64,000 bases of DNA from Leisingera daeponensis (GCF_019801465.1 NZ_JAHVJA010000002.1:1-64000); one strand, 5' to 3'. Positions 34,732 to 43,701 are shown, numbered from the stretch's first letter. The notes: generated by a model from the letters alone, not told the origin. Program-made: numbers and translations.

Positions 34732-35439
34732 ATGAAATCACTGATCCTTGGCACCGCCGCCCTGGCGCTGACCGCGGGCATGGGCCTGGCGGAGACCGTT
34801 CGCCTGGGCACCGAGGGCGCCTATGCGCCGTGGAACTTCGTCAACGACGCCGGCGAAATCGACGGCTTCGAGCGCGAACTGGGCGATGAGCTGTGCAAGC
34901 GCGCCGAACTGACCTGCGAGTGGGTCAAGAACGACTGGGATTCGATCATTCCGAACCTGGTGTCCGGCAACTACGACACCATCATCGCCGGCATGTCGAT
35001 CACCGACGAGCGTGACGAAGTCATCGACTTCACCCAGCCCTACACGCCGCCGGACCCGTCCGCTTATGTGGCACAGTCGGCTGACGTGGACCTGGAGAAC
35101 GGCGTGATCGCGGCCCAGGCCACCACCATCCAGGCGGCCTTCGTGGCCGAGCAGGGCTGGACCCTGGTCGAGTTTGCGACCCCAGAAGAAACCGTCGCGG
35201 CCGTGCGCAACGGCGAAGCTGACGCGGTTCTGGCCGACAAGAGCTTCCTCGACACCGTGGTTGGCGACGGCCTGGTGATGCTGGAGAAATCCGAGTCGCT
35301 GGGCGGCGGCGTCGGCATGGGCTTCCGTGAATCGGACGCTGAACTGCGCGGCAAGTTCGACGCAGCCATCCAGTCGATGAAAGACGACGGTTCGCTGAAT
35401 GAACTGATCGCCAAGTGGGAAGTTTCCTCCCAGTGGTAA
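34732..35439 (+). CDS. Periplasmic amino acid-type substrate-binding protein
   Basis: A 235-residue solute-binding protein of the lysine/arginine/ornithine-opine family. The signal peptide is residues 1-20 (MKSLILGTAALALTAGMGLA). The mature protein has the family opening VRLGTEGAYAPWNFVNDAG, then YDTIIAGMSITDERDEVIDF near 95, with the conserved Arg and Asp that hold the ligand amino acid group. The ATG at 34732 with a GGGAG ribosome site is chosen over one at 34696. It lies 38 nt after the ATPase gene. Confidence 0.92.
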   Translation: MKSLILGTAALALTAGMGLAETVRLGTEGAYAPWNFVNDAGEIDGFERELGDELCKRAELTCEWVKNDWDSIIPNLVSGNYDTIIAGMSITDERDEVIDFTQPYTPPDPSAYVAQSADVDLENGVIAAQATTIQAAFVAEQGWTLVEFATPEETVAAVRNGEADAVLADKSFLDTVVGDGLVMLEKSESLGGGVGMGFRESDAELRGKFDAAIQSMKDDGSLNELIAKWEVSSQW

Positions 35440-35442
35440 CCT

Positions 35443-35490
35443 GATCCTGGTTCAGGATCTTGCAGGCCCGCCGCCGCGGCGCGCGGGCCT
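35443..35490 (+). terminator. Two hairpins between binding-protein and permease genes
   Basis: GATCCTG (35443-35449) pairs with CAGGATC (35453-35459), and AGGCCCGC (35464-35471) pairs with GCGGGCCT (35483-35490). No strong T-run follows. Such hairpins often protect the binding-protein mRNA and lower permease expression. Confidence 0.5.
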
Positions 35491-35550
35491 CATTCATTCT
35501 CTTCCAGCGCGCACCGCGCCGGGCACGACCGGAGAAAGACAGGCTCAAAC

Positions 35551-36435
35551 ATGTTTTCCTACTGCACGGACCCATCAACGCTTGAGGGGCTGAGCTGGCT
35601 CAGCTGCTACCTGACCACCGGCAAGCATGTGAACCTCTACATCTCGGTCTTCGTGGTCTTGACCCTGCTGGCCATCACCGCGCCGACAGCCCTGGTGTTC
35701 GGCTTTGGCGCTGCCAGTGCCGCTCGCTCTAAATTCCTGCCGCTGCGCTGGTTCGGCAAAGGCTACACCAGCATCGTGCGCGGCGTTCCCGATATCGCCT
35801 TTTTCCTCTTCTTCGTCATCGCGCTTGACCAGGCGTTTGAGTGGATGCGCCACAAGGTGAAATGCCCCGACTGGGACCAGCCGATCCGCCAGGGCATCGA
35901 CTTTGTGGTCTGCGACGCGGCCAAGCTGCCGCTCTCGACCTCGCCGCAGTGGGTGCATGAAACCTACGGCTTCTTCCTGGCGGTGCTGACCTTCTCCATC
36001 GTGTTCGGCGCCTTTGCGGCCAACGTCCTGTACGGGGCGATGCGCGCCGTGCCGCGTGCTCAGATTGAAACGGCTGAGGCCTATGGCATGACGCACCGCC
36101 AGGCGTTCTGGCGCATCCTGGTGCCGCAGATGTGGGTCTATGCCCTGCCCGGCCTGTCGAACCTGTGGATGGTGCTGATCAAATCCACGCCGCTGCTGTT
36201 CCTTTTGGGGGTTGAAGACATCGTCTATTGGGCCAAGGAACTCGGCGGCACCAAGACTGCGCGCTTCACCGACTACCCGCACCCGAACTGGCATGTTGAA
36301 TACTTCTTCGCGCTGCTGGTGTTCTACCTCTGCTTCACCAAAGTATCTGAGGTTGTACTGGACCGTGTCATGACCCGCCTGACCAAGGGCCAGGCCACCG
36401 CAGCGGGCGAAGCACAAAGAAAGGCAGCGGCATGA
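35551..36435 (+). CDS. ABC transporter permease (HisQ-like)
   Basis: A 294-residue inner-membrane permease of the polar amino acid family with about five or six membrane segments. The EAA loop is ETAEAYGMTHRQAFWRILVP near 170. There is a hydrophilic loop of about 60 residues (about 105-145) containing two Cys. It overlaps the next permease gene by 4 nt (ATGA), so the two form a heterodimer. Confidence 0.92.
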   Translation: MFSYCTDPSTLEGLSWLSCYLTTGKHVNLYISVFVVLTLLAITAPTALVFGFGAASAARSKFLPLRWFGKGYTSIVRGVPDIAFFLFFVIALDQAFEWMRHKVKCPDWDQPIRQGIDFVVCDAAKLPLSTSPQWVHETYGFFLAVLTFSIVFGAFAANVLYGAMRAVPRAQIETAEAYGMTHRQAFWRILVPQMWVYALPGLSNLWMVLIKSTPLLFLLGVEDIVYWAKELGGTKTARFTDYPHPNWHVEYFFALLVFYLCFTKVSEVVLDRVMTRLTKGQATAAGEAQRKAAA

Positions 36436-37238
36436 GTTGCGTTGAAACCATCCAGGCCTATGCCTTCCGCTCCCTCGGCTTTGGCGAACGGCTGCTGCCG
36501 CGCGGCGAATATACCCTGTGCGAGCATTTCACCCTGATCGGATCGGGTCTGATCTGGAACGTCTACTTCGGCGCACTGGCGCTGATGACCGGCTTCTTCC
36601 TCGCGGTGGCGCTGGCAGTAGGGAAATCCAGCCCGAACCCTATGTTCCGCAAGCCCGCGGAGTGGTTCATCTTTGTGTTCCGCGGCAGCCCGCTGTTCAT
36701 CCAGTTCTTCTTCGCCTACGCCTGCTTCCTCAGCCTGAAGGGCGTGTCCGGCTTCTTCGATCCATTCACCTCTGCCTGGCTGGGGGCGCTGATTGTGCTG
36801 TTCTGCAACACCGCGGCCTACTCGGGCGAGATCTTCTACGGCGCGCTGCTGTCGATTCCCAAGGGTGACATCGAGGCCGCCGACGCCTACGGCATGACCG
36901 GATGGAACCGGTTCCGCCGCATCACCTTCCCAACCATGCTGCGGCTGGCCTGGCCTGCCTATACCAACGAGGCGATCTTCCTGTTCCACGCCACCACGCT
37001 GGTGTTCTTTTCAGGCTTCCCGGCCTGGCGGCAGCAGGGCGACGCGCTCTACTATGCCAGTTATTTTGCGGACAAGACCTTCAATCCCTTCATCCCCTAC
37101 CCGATCCTGGCCTTCTACTTCATCCTGCTGACACTGGTGATCATTTCCCTGTTCGGCGCAGTGAACCGACGGCTGAACCGGCACCTGCCGCAGGAACGGC
37201 GGCAAAGATTTCGCTTGCGTCCTAATCTGATCCGGTAG
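36432..37238 (+). CDS. ABC transporter permease (HisM-like)
   Basis: A 268-residue permease partner of the preceding one. The conserved start of the family region, FVFRGSPLFIQFFFAYA near 78, and the EAA loop EAADAYGMTGWNRFRRITFP near 143 are present. The C-terminus is basic. It is the last transporter gene; 193 nt with two palindromes separate it from the first glutamine-synthetase-like gene. Confidence 0.92.
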   Translation: MSCVETIQAYAFRSLGFGERLLPRGEYTLCEHFTLIGSGLIWNVYFGALALMTGFFLAVALAVGKSSPNPMFRKPAEWFIFVFRGSPLFIQFFFAYACFLSLKGVSGFFDPFTSAWLGALIVLFCNTAAYSGEIFYGALLSIPKGDIEAADAYGMTGWNRFRRITFPTMLRLAWPAYTNEAIFLFHATTLVFFSGFPAWRQQGDALYYASYFADKTFNPFIPYPILAFYFILLTLVIISLFGAVNRRLNRHLPQERRQRFRLRPNLIR

Positions 37239-37246
37239 TATCCAAT

Positions 37247-37258
37247 ATTTGATCAAAT
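37247..37258. promoter_or_regulatory. Palindrome ATTTGATCAAAT, site 1
   Basis: A perfect 12-bp palindrome, 9 nt after the permease stop. It is the first of two TGATCA-centred sites before the glutamine-synthetase-like operon and a probable regulator binding site; the regulator is not in this window. Confidence 0.5.
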
Positions 37259-37321
37259 TCAAAACGGCCTCCTGGAAACGCAATCTCAATGCTGTTCCTG
37301 ATAAATCGGCGGCACCGAGAA

Positions 37322-37334
37322 TTTATGATCAAAT
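37322..37334. promoter_or_regulatory. TGATCA palindrome, site 2
   Basis: TTA-TGATCA-AAT matches site 1 at 10 of 12 positions, with core at 37326-37331. The two cores are 76 bp apart, close to seven helical turns, a distance that would allow DNA looping. It is 98 nt before the gene start. Confidence 0.45.
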
Positions 37335-37431
37335 AGTGGAACAGGGGGCTTGCCCTACCCTGGCCTGATGCGCAACCCTTTGCGGGACGTGTGCGCGGGC
37401 CGCCGGCGCCCCGAAACCGTCAGGTGATTGG

Positions 37432-38766
37432 ATGAAGAACTGGCTCAGGAAAAACCCGCATGTACGCACAATCCGCGTGGCAGCGGCAGACATCAACGGT
37501 CAGGCCCGGGGCAAGCGTGTCCCGGCGCGTTTCGCCGACAAGGCGGTTGAGGATGGCACAAGGTTCCCGCTGTCGGTCCTGAACCTGGACATCTGGGGCG
37601 AGGACATCGACGACAGCCCGCTGGTGTTTGAAAGCGGCGACGCCGATGGCGTGCTGAAGCCGACCGAGCGCGGCTTTGTACCGATGCCTTGGCTGGACGC
37701 GCCTTCTGCCCTGCTTCCGATCTGGATGTACCGCGAAGACGGCCGCGCCTACGAGGGCGATCCGCGGCATGCGCTGCGGGCGGTGGTGGACCGCTACAAA
37801 GCGCTGGGGCTGACCCCGGTTGTGGCGGTGGAACTGGAGTTTTTCCTGATCGACGACAGCGGCAAGAACCTGCAGGTGCCGACCTCGCCCCGTTCCGGGA
37901 AACGCCGCAAGGCGGCCGAGACCATGTCGATCCGGGCGCTCGACCAGTTCGACACCTTCTTCACGGATCTTTATGACGCCTGCGAGGAGATGGACATCCC
38001 CGCCGACACCGCCATCTCCGAGGCAGGCCTGGGCCAGTTCGAAATCAACCTGATGCACGGCCCGGACGCGCTGCGCGCTGCCGACGACGCCTGGCTGTTC
38101 AAGATGCTCGTCAAGGGCCTGGCCCGCCATCACGGTTTTGCCGCCAGCTTCATGGCAAAGCCATACGAGGATTATGCCGGCTCCGGTCTGCACACCCATT
38201 TCTCGGTGCTGGATCAGGACGGTAACAACATCTTTGACGATGGCGGCCCCAAGGGTACCGACGCGATGCGCCACGCCGTCGGCGGCTGCCTCAGCGCAAT
38301 GAACGATTCAACGCTGGTCTTTGCCCCGCACGGTAACAGCTATGACCGGATGGTGCCGGGCGCCCACGCCCCCACTGGCGTCTGCTGGGCTTATGAAAAC
38401 CGCACTGCCGCCATCCGCGTGCCCTCCGGCAGCCACAAGGCGCGCCGGATCGAACACCGCGTTGCGGGCGGCGACGTGAACCCCTACCTGATGCTGACCG
38501 CAATCCTGGGGTCCGCGCTGTACGGCATTGAGAACAAGATCGAGCCCCCGGCGCCAATCACCGGCAACGCCTACGCGCTGGACCTGCCGCAGGTTCCCAA
38601 CACCTGGAAGGATGCCATCGACGCCTTTGAGGGATCCGAGGTGGTTCCGCATTTCTTCTCGGCGGAAATGATCCGCAACATGGTCCTGACCAAGCGGCAG
38701 GAGCTGCGCTACATGGAAGAACTCACCCCGGAAGAGCGGGTGGAGATCTATCTGGACACGGTCTGA
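37432..38766 (+). CDS. Glutamine synthetase-family gamma-glutamyl ligase (first copy)
   Basis: A 444-residue glutamine-synthetase-fold ligase of the PuuA/GlnT/IpuC type. Conserved blocks are VELEFFLID (about 137), SEAGLGQFEINL (about 198), GSGLHTHFSV (about 248), NSYDRMVPGAHAPTG and ENRTAAIRVP (about 303-328), and EHRVAGGDVNPYL. Such enzymes join glutamate to an amine using ATP. The real substrate is not known. It is more likely catabolic than the housekeeping GlnA because it sits with a PuuB-like oxidase and an amino acid transporter. Confidence 0.88.
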   Translation: MKNWLRKNPHVRTIRVAAADINGQARGKRVPARFADKAVEDGTRFPLSVLNLDIWGEDIDDSPLVFESGDADGVLKPTERGFVPMPWLDAPSALLPIWMYREDGRAYEGDPRHALRAVVDRYKALGLTPVVAVELEFFLIDDSGKNLQVPTSPRSGKRRKAAETMSIRALDQFDTFFTDLYDACEEMDIPADTAISEAGLGQFEINLMHGPDALRAADDAWLFKMLVKGLARHHGFAASFMAKPYEDYAGSGLHTHFSVLDQDGNNIFDDGGPKGTDAMRHAVGGCLSAMNDSTLVFAPHGNSYDRMVPGAHAPTGVCWAYENRTAAIRVPSGSHKARRIEHRVAGGDVNPYLMLTAILGSALYGIENKIEPPAPITGNAYALDLPQVPNTWKDAIDAFEGSEVVPHFFSAEMIRNMVLTKRQELRYMEELTPEERVEIYLDTV

Positions 38767-38837
38767 CACCGGCCCTTGCCCGCCGTCCCAGCGGCGGGCT
38801 ACCTTCCGCGCAGCGAACTCTATCTATCTGGTGACTC

Positions 38838-39518
38838 ATGAAAATCGGCATCCTGCAAACCGGCCATTCCCCCGAAGACCTGTTCGGCTCCTTTGGCGAT
38901 TACGACGCCATGTTCCGCGATATGCTGGACGGCAACGGGTTCGAATTTCAGACTTGGGCCGTGGTGGACGGCATCCTTCCCGAAGGCCCTGAAGCGGCAG
39001 ACGCCTGGCTGATCACCGGCTCCAAGCATGGCGCCTATGAGGGACACGCCTGGATTCCGCCGCTGGAAGACCTGATCCGCGCCATTCACGCGCGCAAGCA
39101 GCCGCTGGCCGGCATCTGTTTCGGCCACCAGATCATCGCCCAGGCGCTTGGCGGCAAGGTCGAGAAATATGAGGGGGGCTGGGCCGTGGGGCCCGTCACC
39201 TATCAGGTGGACGGCAAGGATCTGACATTGAACGCCTGGCACCAGGATCAGGTGGTGAAACTGCCCGAAGAGGCGCGGGTGCTCGGCGGCAACGATTTCT
39301 GCCGCAACGGCATCCTCGCCTATGGCGATCACATCATCTCCTGGCAGCCCCACCCCGAATTCCCCAATGCCTTTGTCGGCGGCCTGATTGAAAAACGCGG
39401 CCGCGGCGTGGTGCCGGACGACCTGCTGGACCGTGCAGCCGCTGAGCTGGACGCCCCCGTGGACAACCAAGAAATCGCAACCTTCCTCGCAGAGTTTTAC
39501 AGGAAAGAGAGGACCTAA
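38838..39518 (+). CDS. Type 1 glutamine amidotransferase
   Basis: A 226-residue class I amidotransferase. The nucleophile Cys is in AGICFGHQIIAQALGG near residue 94, and the His and Glu of the triad are in ISWQPHPEFPN near 171. It has no synthetase domain. In this setting it probably hydrolyses a gamma-glutamyl amide (the role of PuuD in putrescine breakdown), although its sequence is closer to the GuaA-like type than to PuuD. A G+C hairpin (38778-38799) lies before it. Its stop overlaps the start of the next gene (TAATG). Confidence 0.88.
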   Translation: MKIGILQTGHSPEDLFGSFGDYDAMFRDMLDGNGFEFQTWAVVDGILPEGPEAADAWLITGSKHGAYEGHAWIPPLEDLIRAIHARKQPLAGICFGHQIIAQALGGKVEKYEGGWAVGPVTYQVDGKDLTLNAWHQDQVVKLPEEARVLGGNDFCRNGILAYGDHIISWQPHPEFPNAFVGGLIEKRGRGVVPDDLLDRAAAELDAPVDNQEIATFLAEFYRKERT

Positions 39519-40876
39519 TGTCAGCCTGGCTCGACGCCCTTCCCGAAGCAGCAAAAACCTATCTGGAGGGCCGTCGTCTCGACGAAGTTGAATGCGTTAT
39601 CTCGGACCTTCCCGGTATCGCCCGCGGCAAGGCGGTACCGGCATCGAAATTCGCAAAAACCGACTATTTTCATCTGCCTGACAGCATCTTCTACCAGACC
39701 ATCACCGGCGACTGGGCTGATGCGGCGGACGAAGACGGCTGGATCGAAAAGGACATGATCCTGCGGCCTGACATGTCCACAGCAACCGCCGCGCCCTGGA
39801 CCGGCGACTGGACCCTGCAGGTGATCCACGATGCCTATGACAGGCACGAAAAGCCGATCCCCTACAGCCCGCGCAACGTCCTGAAGCGGGTGGTGCAGCT
39901 GTACCGCGACAAGGGCTGGAAGCCGGTCGTGGCGCCGGAAATGGAGTTCTTCCTGGTTGCCCGCAACATCGACCCGGCCAAGGAAATCGAGCCGATGATG
40001 GGCCGCTCCGGCCGCCCGGCCGCCGCACGCCAGGCCTATTCCATGACCGCCGTGGACGAATTCGGCCCGGTGATCGACGACATTTACGATTTTGCCGAGC
40101 ATCAGGGCTTTGAGATCGACGGCATCACCCAGGAAGGCGGCGCCGGCCAGCTGGAGATCAACCTGCGCCACGGCGACCCTGTCAAGCTGGCGGACGAGGT
40201 GTTCTACTTCAAGCGCCTGATCCGCGAGGCAGCTCTGCGGCATGACTGCTTTGCCACCTTCATGGCCAAGCCGATCGAGGATGAGCCGGGTTCGGCCATG
40301 CACATACACCATTCGATCCTCGACATCGAAACCGGCCATAACATCTTCTCCGGCCCGCAGGGCGGCGAGACGGATGCGTTCTACAACTTCATTGCCGGTT
40401 TGCAGAACCACCTGCCTGCGGGCCTAGCGGTGATGGCGCCCTACGTGAACTCCTACCGCCGCTACGTGAAGGACCATGCCGCGCCGATCAATCTGGAATG
40501 GGCGCGCGACAACCGCACCACCGGTATCCGCGTTCCGCTGTCCGGGCCCGAGGCCCGGCGGGTGGAAAACCGCATCGCGGGCATGGACTGCAACCCCTAT
40601 CTGGGCATCGCCCTGTCGCTGGCCTGCGGCTATCTTGGCCTGATCAACGAAGAACGTCCGCGCAAGCAATTCAAGGGCGACGCCTATGAAGGCGACGGCG
40701 ATATCCCGCAAGTAATGGGCCAGGCGCTGGACCTGTTCGACGAGGCCAAGGAACTGCACGAAGTGCTTGGGCCGGACTTCGCCCGTGTCTATTCCGTCGT
40801 CAAGCGGGCGGAGTACGAGGAGTTCCTGCAGGTGATCTCCCCCTGGGAGCGCGAGCACCTGCTGATGAACGTGTAA
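39518..40876 (+). CDS. Glutamine synthetase-family gamma-glutamyl ligase (second copy)
   Basis: A 452-residue paralogue of the ligase at 37432. Conserved blocks are APEMEFFLVARN (about 140), TQEGGAGQLEINL (about 205), GSAMHIHHSI (about 258), RDNRTTGIRVPLSG (about 329) and ENRIAGMDCNPYLGIA. The substrate loops differ clearly from the first copy, so the two may take different amines or form a mixed oligomer. It is translationally coupled to the amidotransferase. Confidence 0.9.
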   Translation: MSAWLDALPEAAKTYLEGRRLDEVECVISDLPGIARGKAVPASKFAKTDYFHLPDSIFYQTITGDWADAADEDGWIEKDMILRPDMSTATAAPWTGDWTLQVIHDAYDRHEKPIPYSPRNVLKRVVQLYRDKGWKPVVAPEMEFFLVARNIDPAKEIEPMMGRSGRPAAARQAYSMTAVDEFGPVIDDIYDFAEHQGFEIDGITQEGGAGQLEINLRHGDPVKLADEVFYFKRLIREAALRHDCFATFMAKPIEDEPGSAMHIHHSILDIETGHNIFSGPQGGETDAFYNFIAGLQNHLPAGLAVMAPYVNSYRRYVKDHAAPINLEWARDNRTTGIRVPLSGPEARRVENRIAGMDCNPYLGIALSLACGYLGLINEERPRKQFKGDAYEGDGDIPQVMGQALDLFDEAKELHEVLGPDFARVYSVVKRAEYEEFLQVISPWEREHLLMNV

Positions 40877-40982
40877 GGCGTCCGGCGCTGCGCCCCGGTG
40901 CAGCGCCAGTGCAATTAGGTATTTACGGAAAGATGTAGTGCAGGCTGCCCAAGCGGGTGCCTGCAGTCAGAAGAGGTGCGTG

Positions 40983-42293
40983 ATGGGCATGAACCTGCTC
41001 TATTCCAATGACCGCAAGGGCGAATACCCGGACAGCTGGTATGCCGCGACCGCCGCGCCGCTGGAGCGGTTCCCGGCACTGGACAGCGATGCAAAGGCAG
41101 ATGTCTGCATCGTTGGCGGCGGCTACACCGGCCTGTCAGCCGCCCTGCATCTGGCGGAAGCCGGCCTGTCCGTCGTGCTGCTGGAAGCGCAGCGGGTGGG
41201 GTTCGGCGCCTCGGGCCGCAACGGCGGCCAGCTGGGCAGCGGCCAGCGGATGGAGCAGGACGGCCTGGAAAAGCTGGTCGGCCGGGATGATGCCCGCAAG
41301 CTCTGGGAGCTCGCAGAAGGTGCCAAGAACCTGGTGAAGCATTTGGTTGCCCGCCACGAGATCGACTGCCACCTGAAGCCTGGCGTCGCCCACGCCTGTT
41401 TCTCCAAGGGCGAAACGGCGCATGAGCACGCCTATGCGGAGCATCTGCAAAACCGGTACGGCTACGACCAGATCGAATTGCTGGACCGCGACGCGATGCA
41501 GGCCCTCTGCCCCTCCCCGGCCTATGTGGGCGGTTCCCTGGACATGGGGGCGGGCCATCTGCATCCGCTGGCCTATGTTCTGGGCCTGGCCCGTGCGGCT
41601 GCCGCGGCCGGTGCCAGGATCCATGAAGGCAGCGAGGTGCTGGACATCCAGGAAGGCGCCAAGCTGCGCATCCGCACCGCGGGCGGCACCGTTACCGCGG
41701 ATCACCTGATCCTGGCCTGCAACGGCTATCTCGGCGGGCTGAACGGTCAGGTCGCAGCGCGGGTGATGCCGATCAACAACTTCGTGGTGGCCACCGAACC
41801 GCTGGGTGAGGACGCCGCCCGGGTGCTGACCCGCGACGTTGCTGTTGCGGACACCAAATTCGTGGTGAACTACTTCCGTCTCAGCCATGACAAACGGCTG
41901 CTGTTCGGCGGCGGCGAGAGCTATGGCTACCGCTTCCCGGCCGATATCTCCGCGACCGTGCGCAAGCCGATGACGGAGATCTTCCCGCACTTGAAAGACG
42001 TGAAGATCGATTACGCCTGGGGCGGCACCCTGGGCATCACCATGAAGCGGATGCCGTATCTGGCGCGGCTGTCGCCCAATGTGCTGACCGCCTCCGGCTA
42101 CTCCGGCCACGGCGTCGGCACCGCCACTCATGCGGGCCAGCTGATGGCGCAGGCCATTCAGGGGCAGGCCGAGGGGTTCGAAACCCTGGCCCGCGTCCCC
42201 GCCCCGCGTTTTCCCGGCGGGCCGCGGATGCGCTCGCCGCTGCTGGTGCTGGCCATGACCTGGTTTGCCATGCGCGACCGGCTGGGGGTCTGA
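40983..42293 (+). CDS. FAD-dependent oxidoreductase (PuuB/DadA-like)
   Basis: A 436-residue flavoprotein of the D-amino-acid-oxidase superfamily. The FAD-binding motif is VGGGYTGLSAALHLAEAG near 42, and FGASGRNGGQLG follows near 78. A C-terminal FAD contact (LTASGYSGHGVGTATHAGQL) is near 372. It is of the kind that oxidises gamma-glutamyl-putrescine (PuuB, OrdL). The ATG at 40983 follows AGAAGAGG; the frame opens earlier at 40938 but without a ribosome site. It lies 106 nt after the second ligase. Confidence 0.9.
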   Translation: MGMNLLYSNDRKGEYPDSWYAATAAPLERFPALDSDAKADVCIVGGGYTGLSAALHLAEAGLSVVLLEAQRVGFGASGRNGGQLGSGQRMEQDGLEKLVGRDDARKLWELAEGAKNLVKHLVARHEIDCHLKPGVAHACFSKGETAHEHAYAEHLQNRYGYDQIELLDRDAMQALCPSPAYVGGSLDMGAGHLHPLAYVLGLARAAAAAGARIHEGSEVLDIQEGAKLRIRTAGGTVTADHLILACNGYLGGLNGQVAARVMPINNFVVATEPLGEDAARVLTRDVAVADTKFVVNYFRLSHDKRLLFGGGESYGYRFPADISATVRKPMTEIFPHLKDVKIDYAWGGTLGITMKRMPYLARLSPNVLTASGYSGHGVGTATHAGQLMAQAIQGQAEGFETLARVPAPRFPGGPRMRSPLLVLAMTWFAMRDRLGV

Positions 42294-42382
42294 CGCCCCC
42301 GCGAGGCCGGCTGGTTTCCGCGCAACTCCGCAACAGTTCTGTGAAATTTCGCCGGGCGCGGCAAATTCCGCCGCGTCCGGGC

Positions 42383-42411
42383 TTGGCATCCCGGAAAGTT
42401 AGTTTTAAATT
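42383..42411 (+). promoter_or_regulatory. Candidate sigma-70 promoter before the aminotransferase
   Basis: TTGGCA (42383-42388), a 17-nt spacer and TAAATT (42406-42411) give 5 of 6 and 4 of 6 matches. A transcript would start about 24 nt before the ATG at 42442. A dyad, TAGTTT (42400-42405) with AAACTA (42420-42425), overlaps it and could be an operator. Confidence 0.45.
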
Positions 42412-42441
42412 TCTCAAAGAAACTATTCAGGATTTTGAAAT

Positions 42442-43647
42442 ATGGCCCTGCCGCCCAACGTTCATGACGCTGAACCCATCCCCGCAGCTGCCCGCGATGC
42501 CATCGACGCCCTGATGCAATCGGGCGACCTGTTCCGCTACACCGCGCCGGAAGATGCGCCAGTGACGCTGCTGGAACAGGAATACGCGGCGCTCCTGGGC
42601 AGCAAATACGCGCTGGCGGTCTCGTCCTGCTCGGCGGCGCTGTTTTTGTCGCTGAAGGCGCTTGGCCTGCCCCGCGACGCCCGGGTTCTGATCCCCGCCT
42701 TCACCTTTGCCGCGGTGCCCTCCTCGGTGGTGCATGCAGACTGCGTGCCGGTGCTGTGCGAGGTGGGCGAGAATTACCGCATCGACATGGACGATTTCGC
42801 GGCCAAGCTGGACAGCGTGCAGGCTGTGATCATCAGCCATATGCGCGGCCATACCTCCGACATGGACGCGATCATGGCGCTGTGCGACGCCCGCGGCATC
42901 CCGGTGGTCGAAGACGCGGCGCATTCGCTGGGCACCACCTGGCACGGCCGGAACATCGGCACTATCGGCAAGGTGGGCTGCTTTTCCTTCCAGTCCTACA
43001 AGATGGTCAACGCCGGCGAAGGCGGCATCCTGATCACCGACGACGCCGACCTGATCGCCCGCGCCGTGATCATGTCCGGCGCCTATGAGCACAACTGGAA
43101 AAAGCACAAGGGCCCGCACGGTGAAAACACTCCGGACCTTGAGCAGGCCTTTGCCAAGTGGCAGAACCAGCTGCCGCTGTATAACCTGCGGATGAGCAAC
43201 CTCTCCGCCGCCGTGATCCGCCCGCAGCTGCCGGAGCTGGCGCGCCGGGTGCGAGACGGGCTCGCCAATCACGACTATGTGGGCGAACGGCTGAACGCCT
43301 CACCCTACTTTGACGTTCCAGCACCACTGGCTCCGGAACGCCGGGCGCCGGACTCGATCCAGTTCAACCTGGCGGACCTCAATGAGGCGCAGACCCGTGC
43401 TTTTGCCGCCGCGGCAGAGGCCAAGGGCGTCAAGGTGCAGGTCTTCGGACTGTCCACTGACAACGCCCGCGCCTTCTGGAACTGGCAGTTCCTGCGCGAC
43501 ATTCCCGACCTTCCGCAAACCCGCGCGATGCTGATGAAAGCCTGCGATGTGCGGCTTCCGGTGCGCCTGACCCGGGCTGAGCTGGACGTGATTGCCGACA
43601 TCCTGCTGGCTGCGGCCGAGGAAACCATGGGCCTGGCCGCGGCCTGA
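42442..43647 (+). CDS. DegT/DnrJ/EryC1/StrS-family aminotransferase
   Basis: A 401-residue PLP aminotransferase. The PLP lysine is in CFSFQSYKMVNAGEGG near 192, and VEDAAHSLG near 155 supplies the Asp that contacts the pyridine nitrogen. IPAFTFAAVPSSVV near 92 is the family active-site loop. DegT enzymes mostly make amino-sugars, but no nucleotide-sugar genes are nearby. Here it follows the gamma-glutamylation-type genes and may handle an amino-aldehyde or keto intermediate. It may have its own promoter, and a terminator ends it. Confidence 0.87.
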   Translation: MALPPNVHDAEPIPAAARDAIDALMQSGDLFRYTAPEDAPVTLLEQEYAALLGSKYALAVSSCSAALFLSLKALGLPRDARVLIPAFTFAAVPSSVVHADCVPVLCEVGENYRIDMDDFAAKLDSVQAVIISHMRGHTSDMDAIMALCDARGIPVVEDAAHSLGTTWHGRNIGTIGKVGCFSFQSYKMVNAGEGGILITDDADLIARAVIMSGAYEHNWKKHKGPHGENTPDLEQAFAKWQNQLPLYNLRMSNLSAAVIRPQLPELARRVRDGLANHDYVGERLNASPYFDVPAPLAPERRAPDSIQFNLADLNEAQTRAFAAAAEAKGVKVQVFGLSTDNARAFWNWQFLRDIPDLPQTRAMLMKACDVRLPVRLTRAELDVIADILLAAAEETMGLAAA

Positions 43648-43673
43648 GAATACCTGGCGCTTCAGAGAGACAC

Positions 43674-43701
43674 AGCCCCGGCCCTGCGCCGGGGCTTTTT
43701 C
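43674..43701 (+). terminator. Terminator after the aminotransferase
   Basis: AGCCCCGG (43674-43681) pairs with CCGGGGCT (43689-43696) around a 7-nt loop, followed by TTTTT. It is the likely end of the catabolic block. Confidence 0.88.

Noticed and set aside
38838-39518. Naming the amidotransferase puuD and the cluster puu
   Set aside because: The protein is closer to GuaA-type amidotransferases than to PuuD, and no PuuC or PuuE is present, so the putrescine pathway name is not supported.
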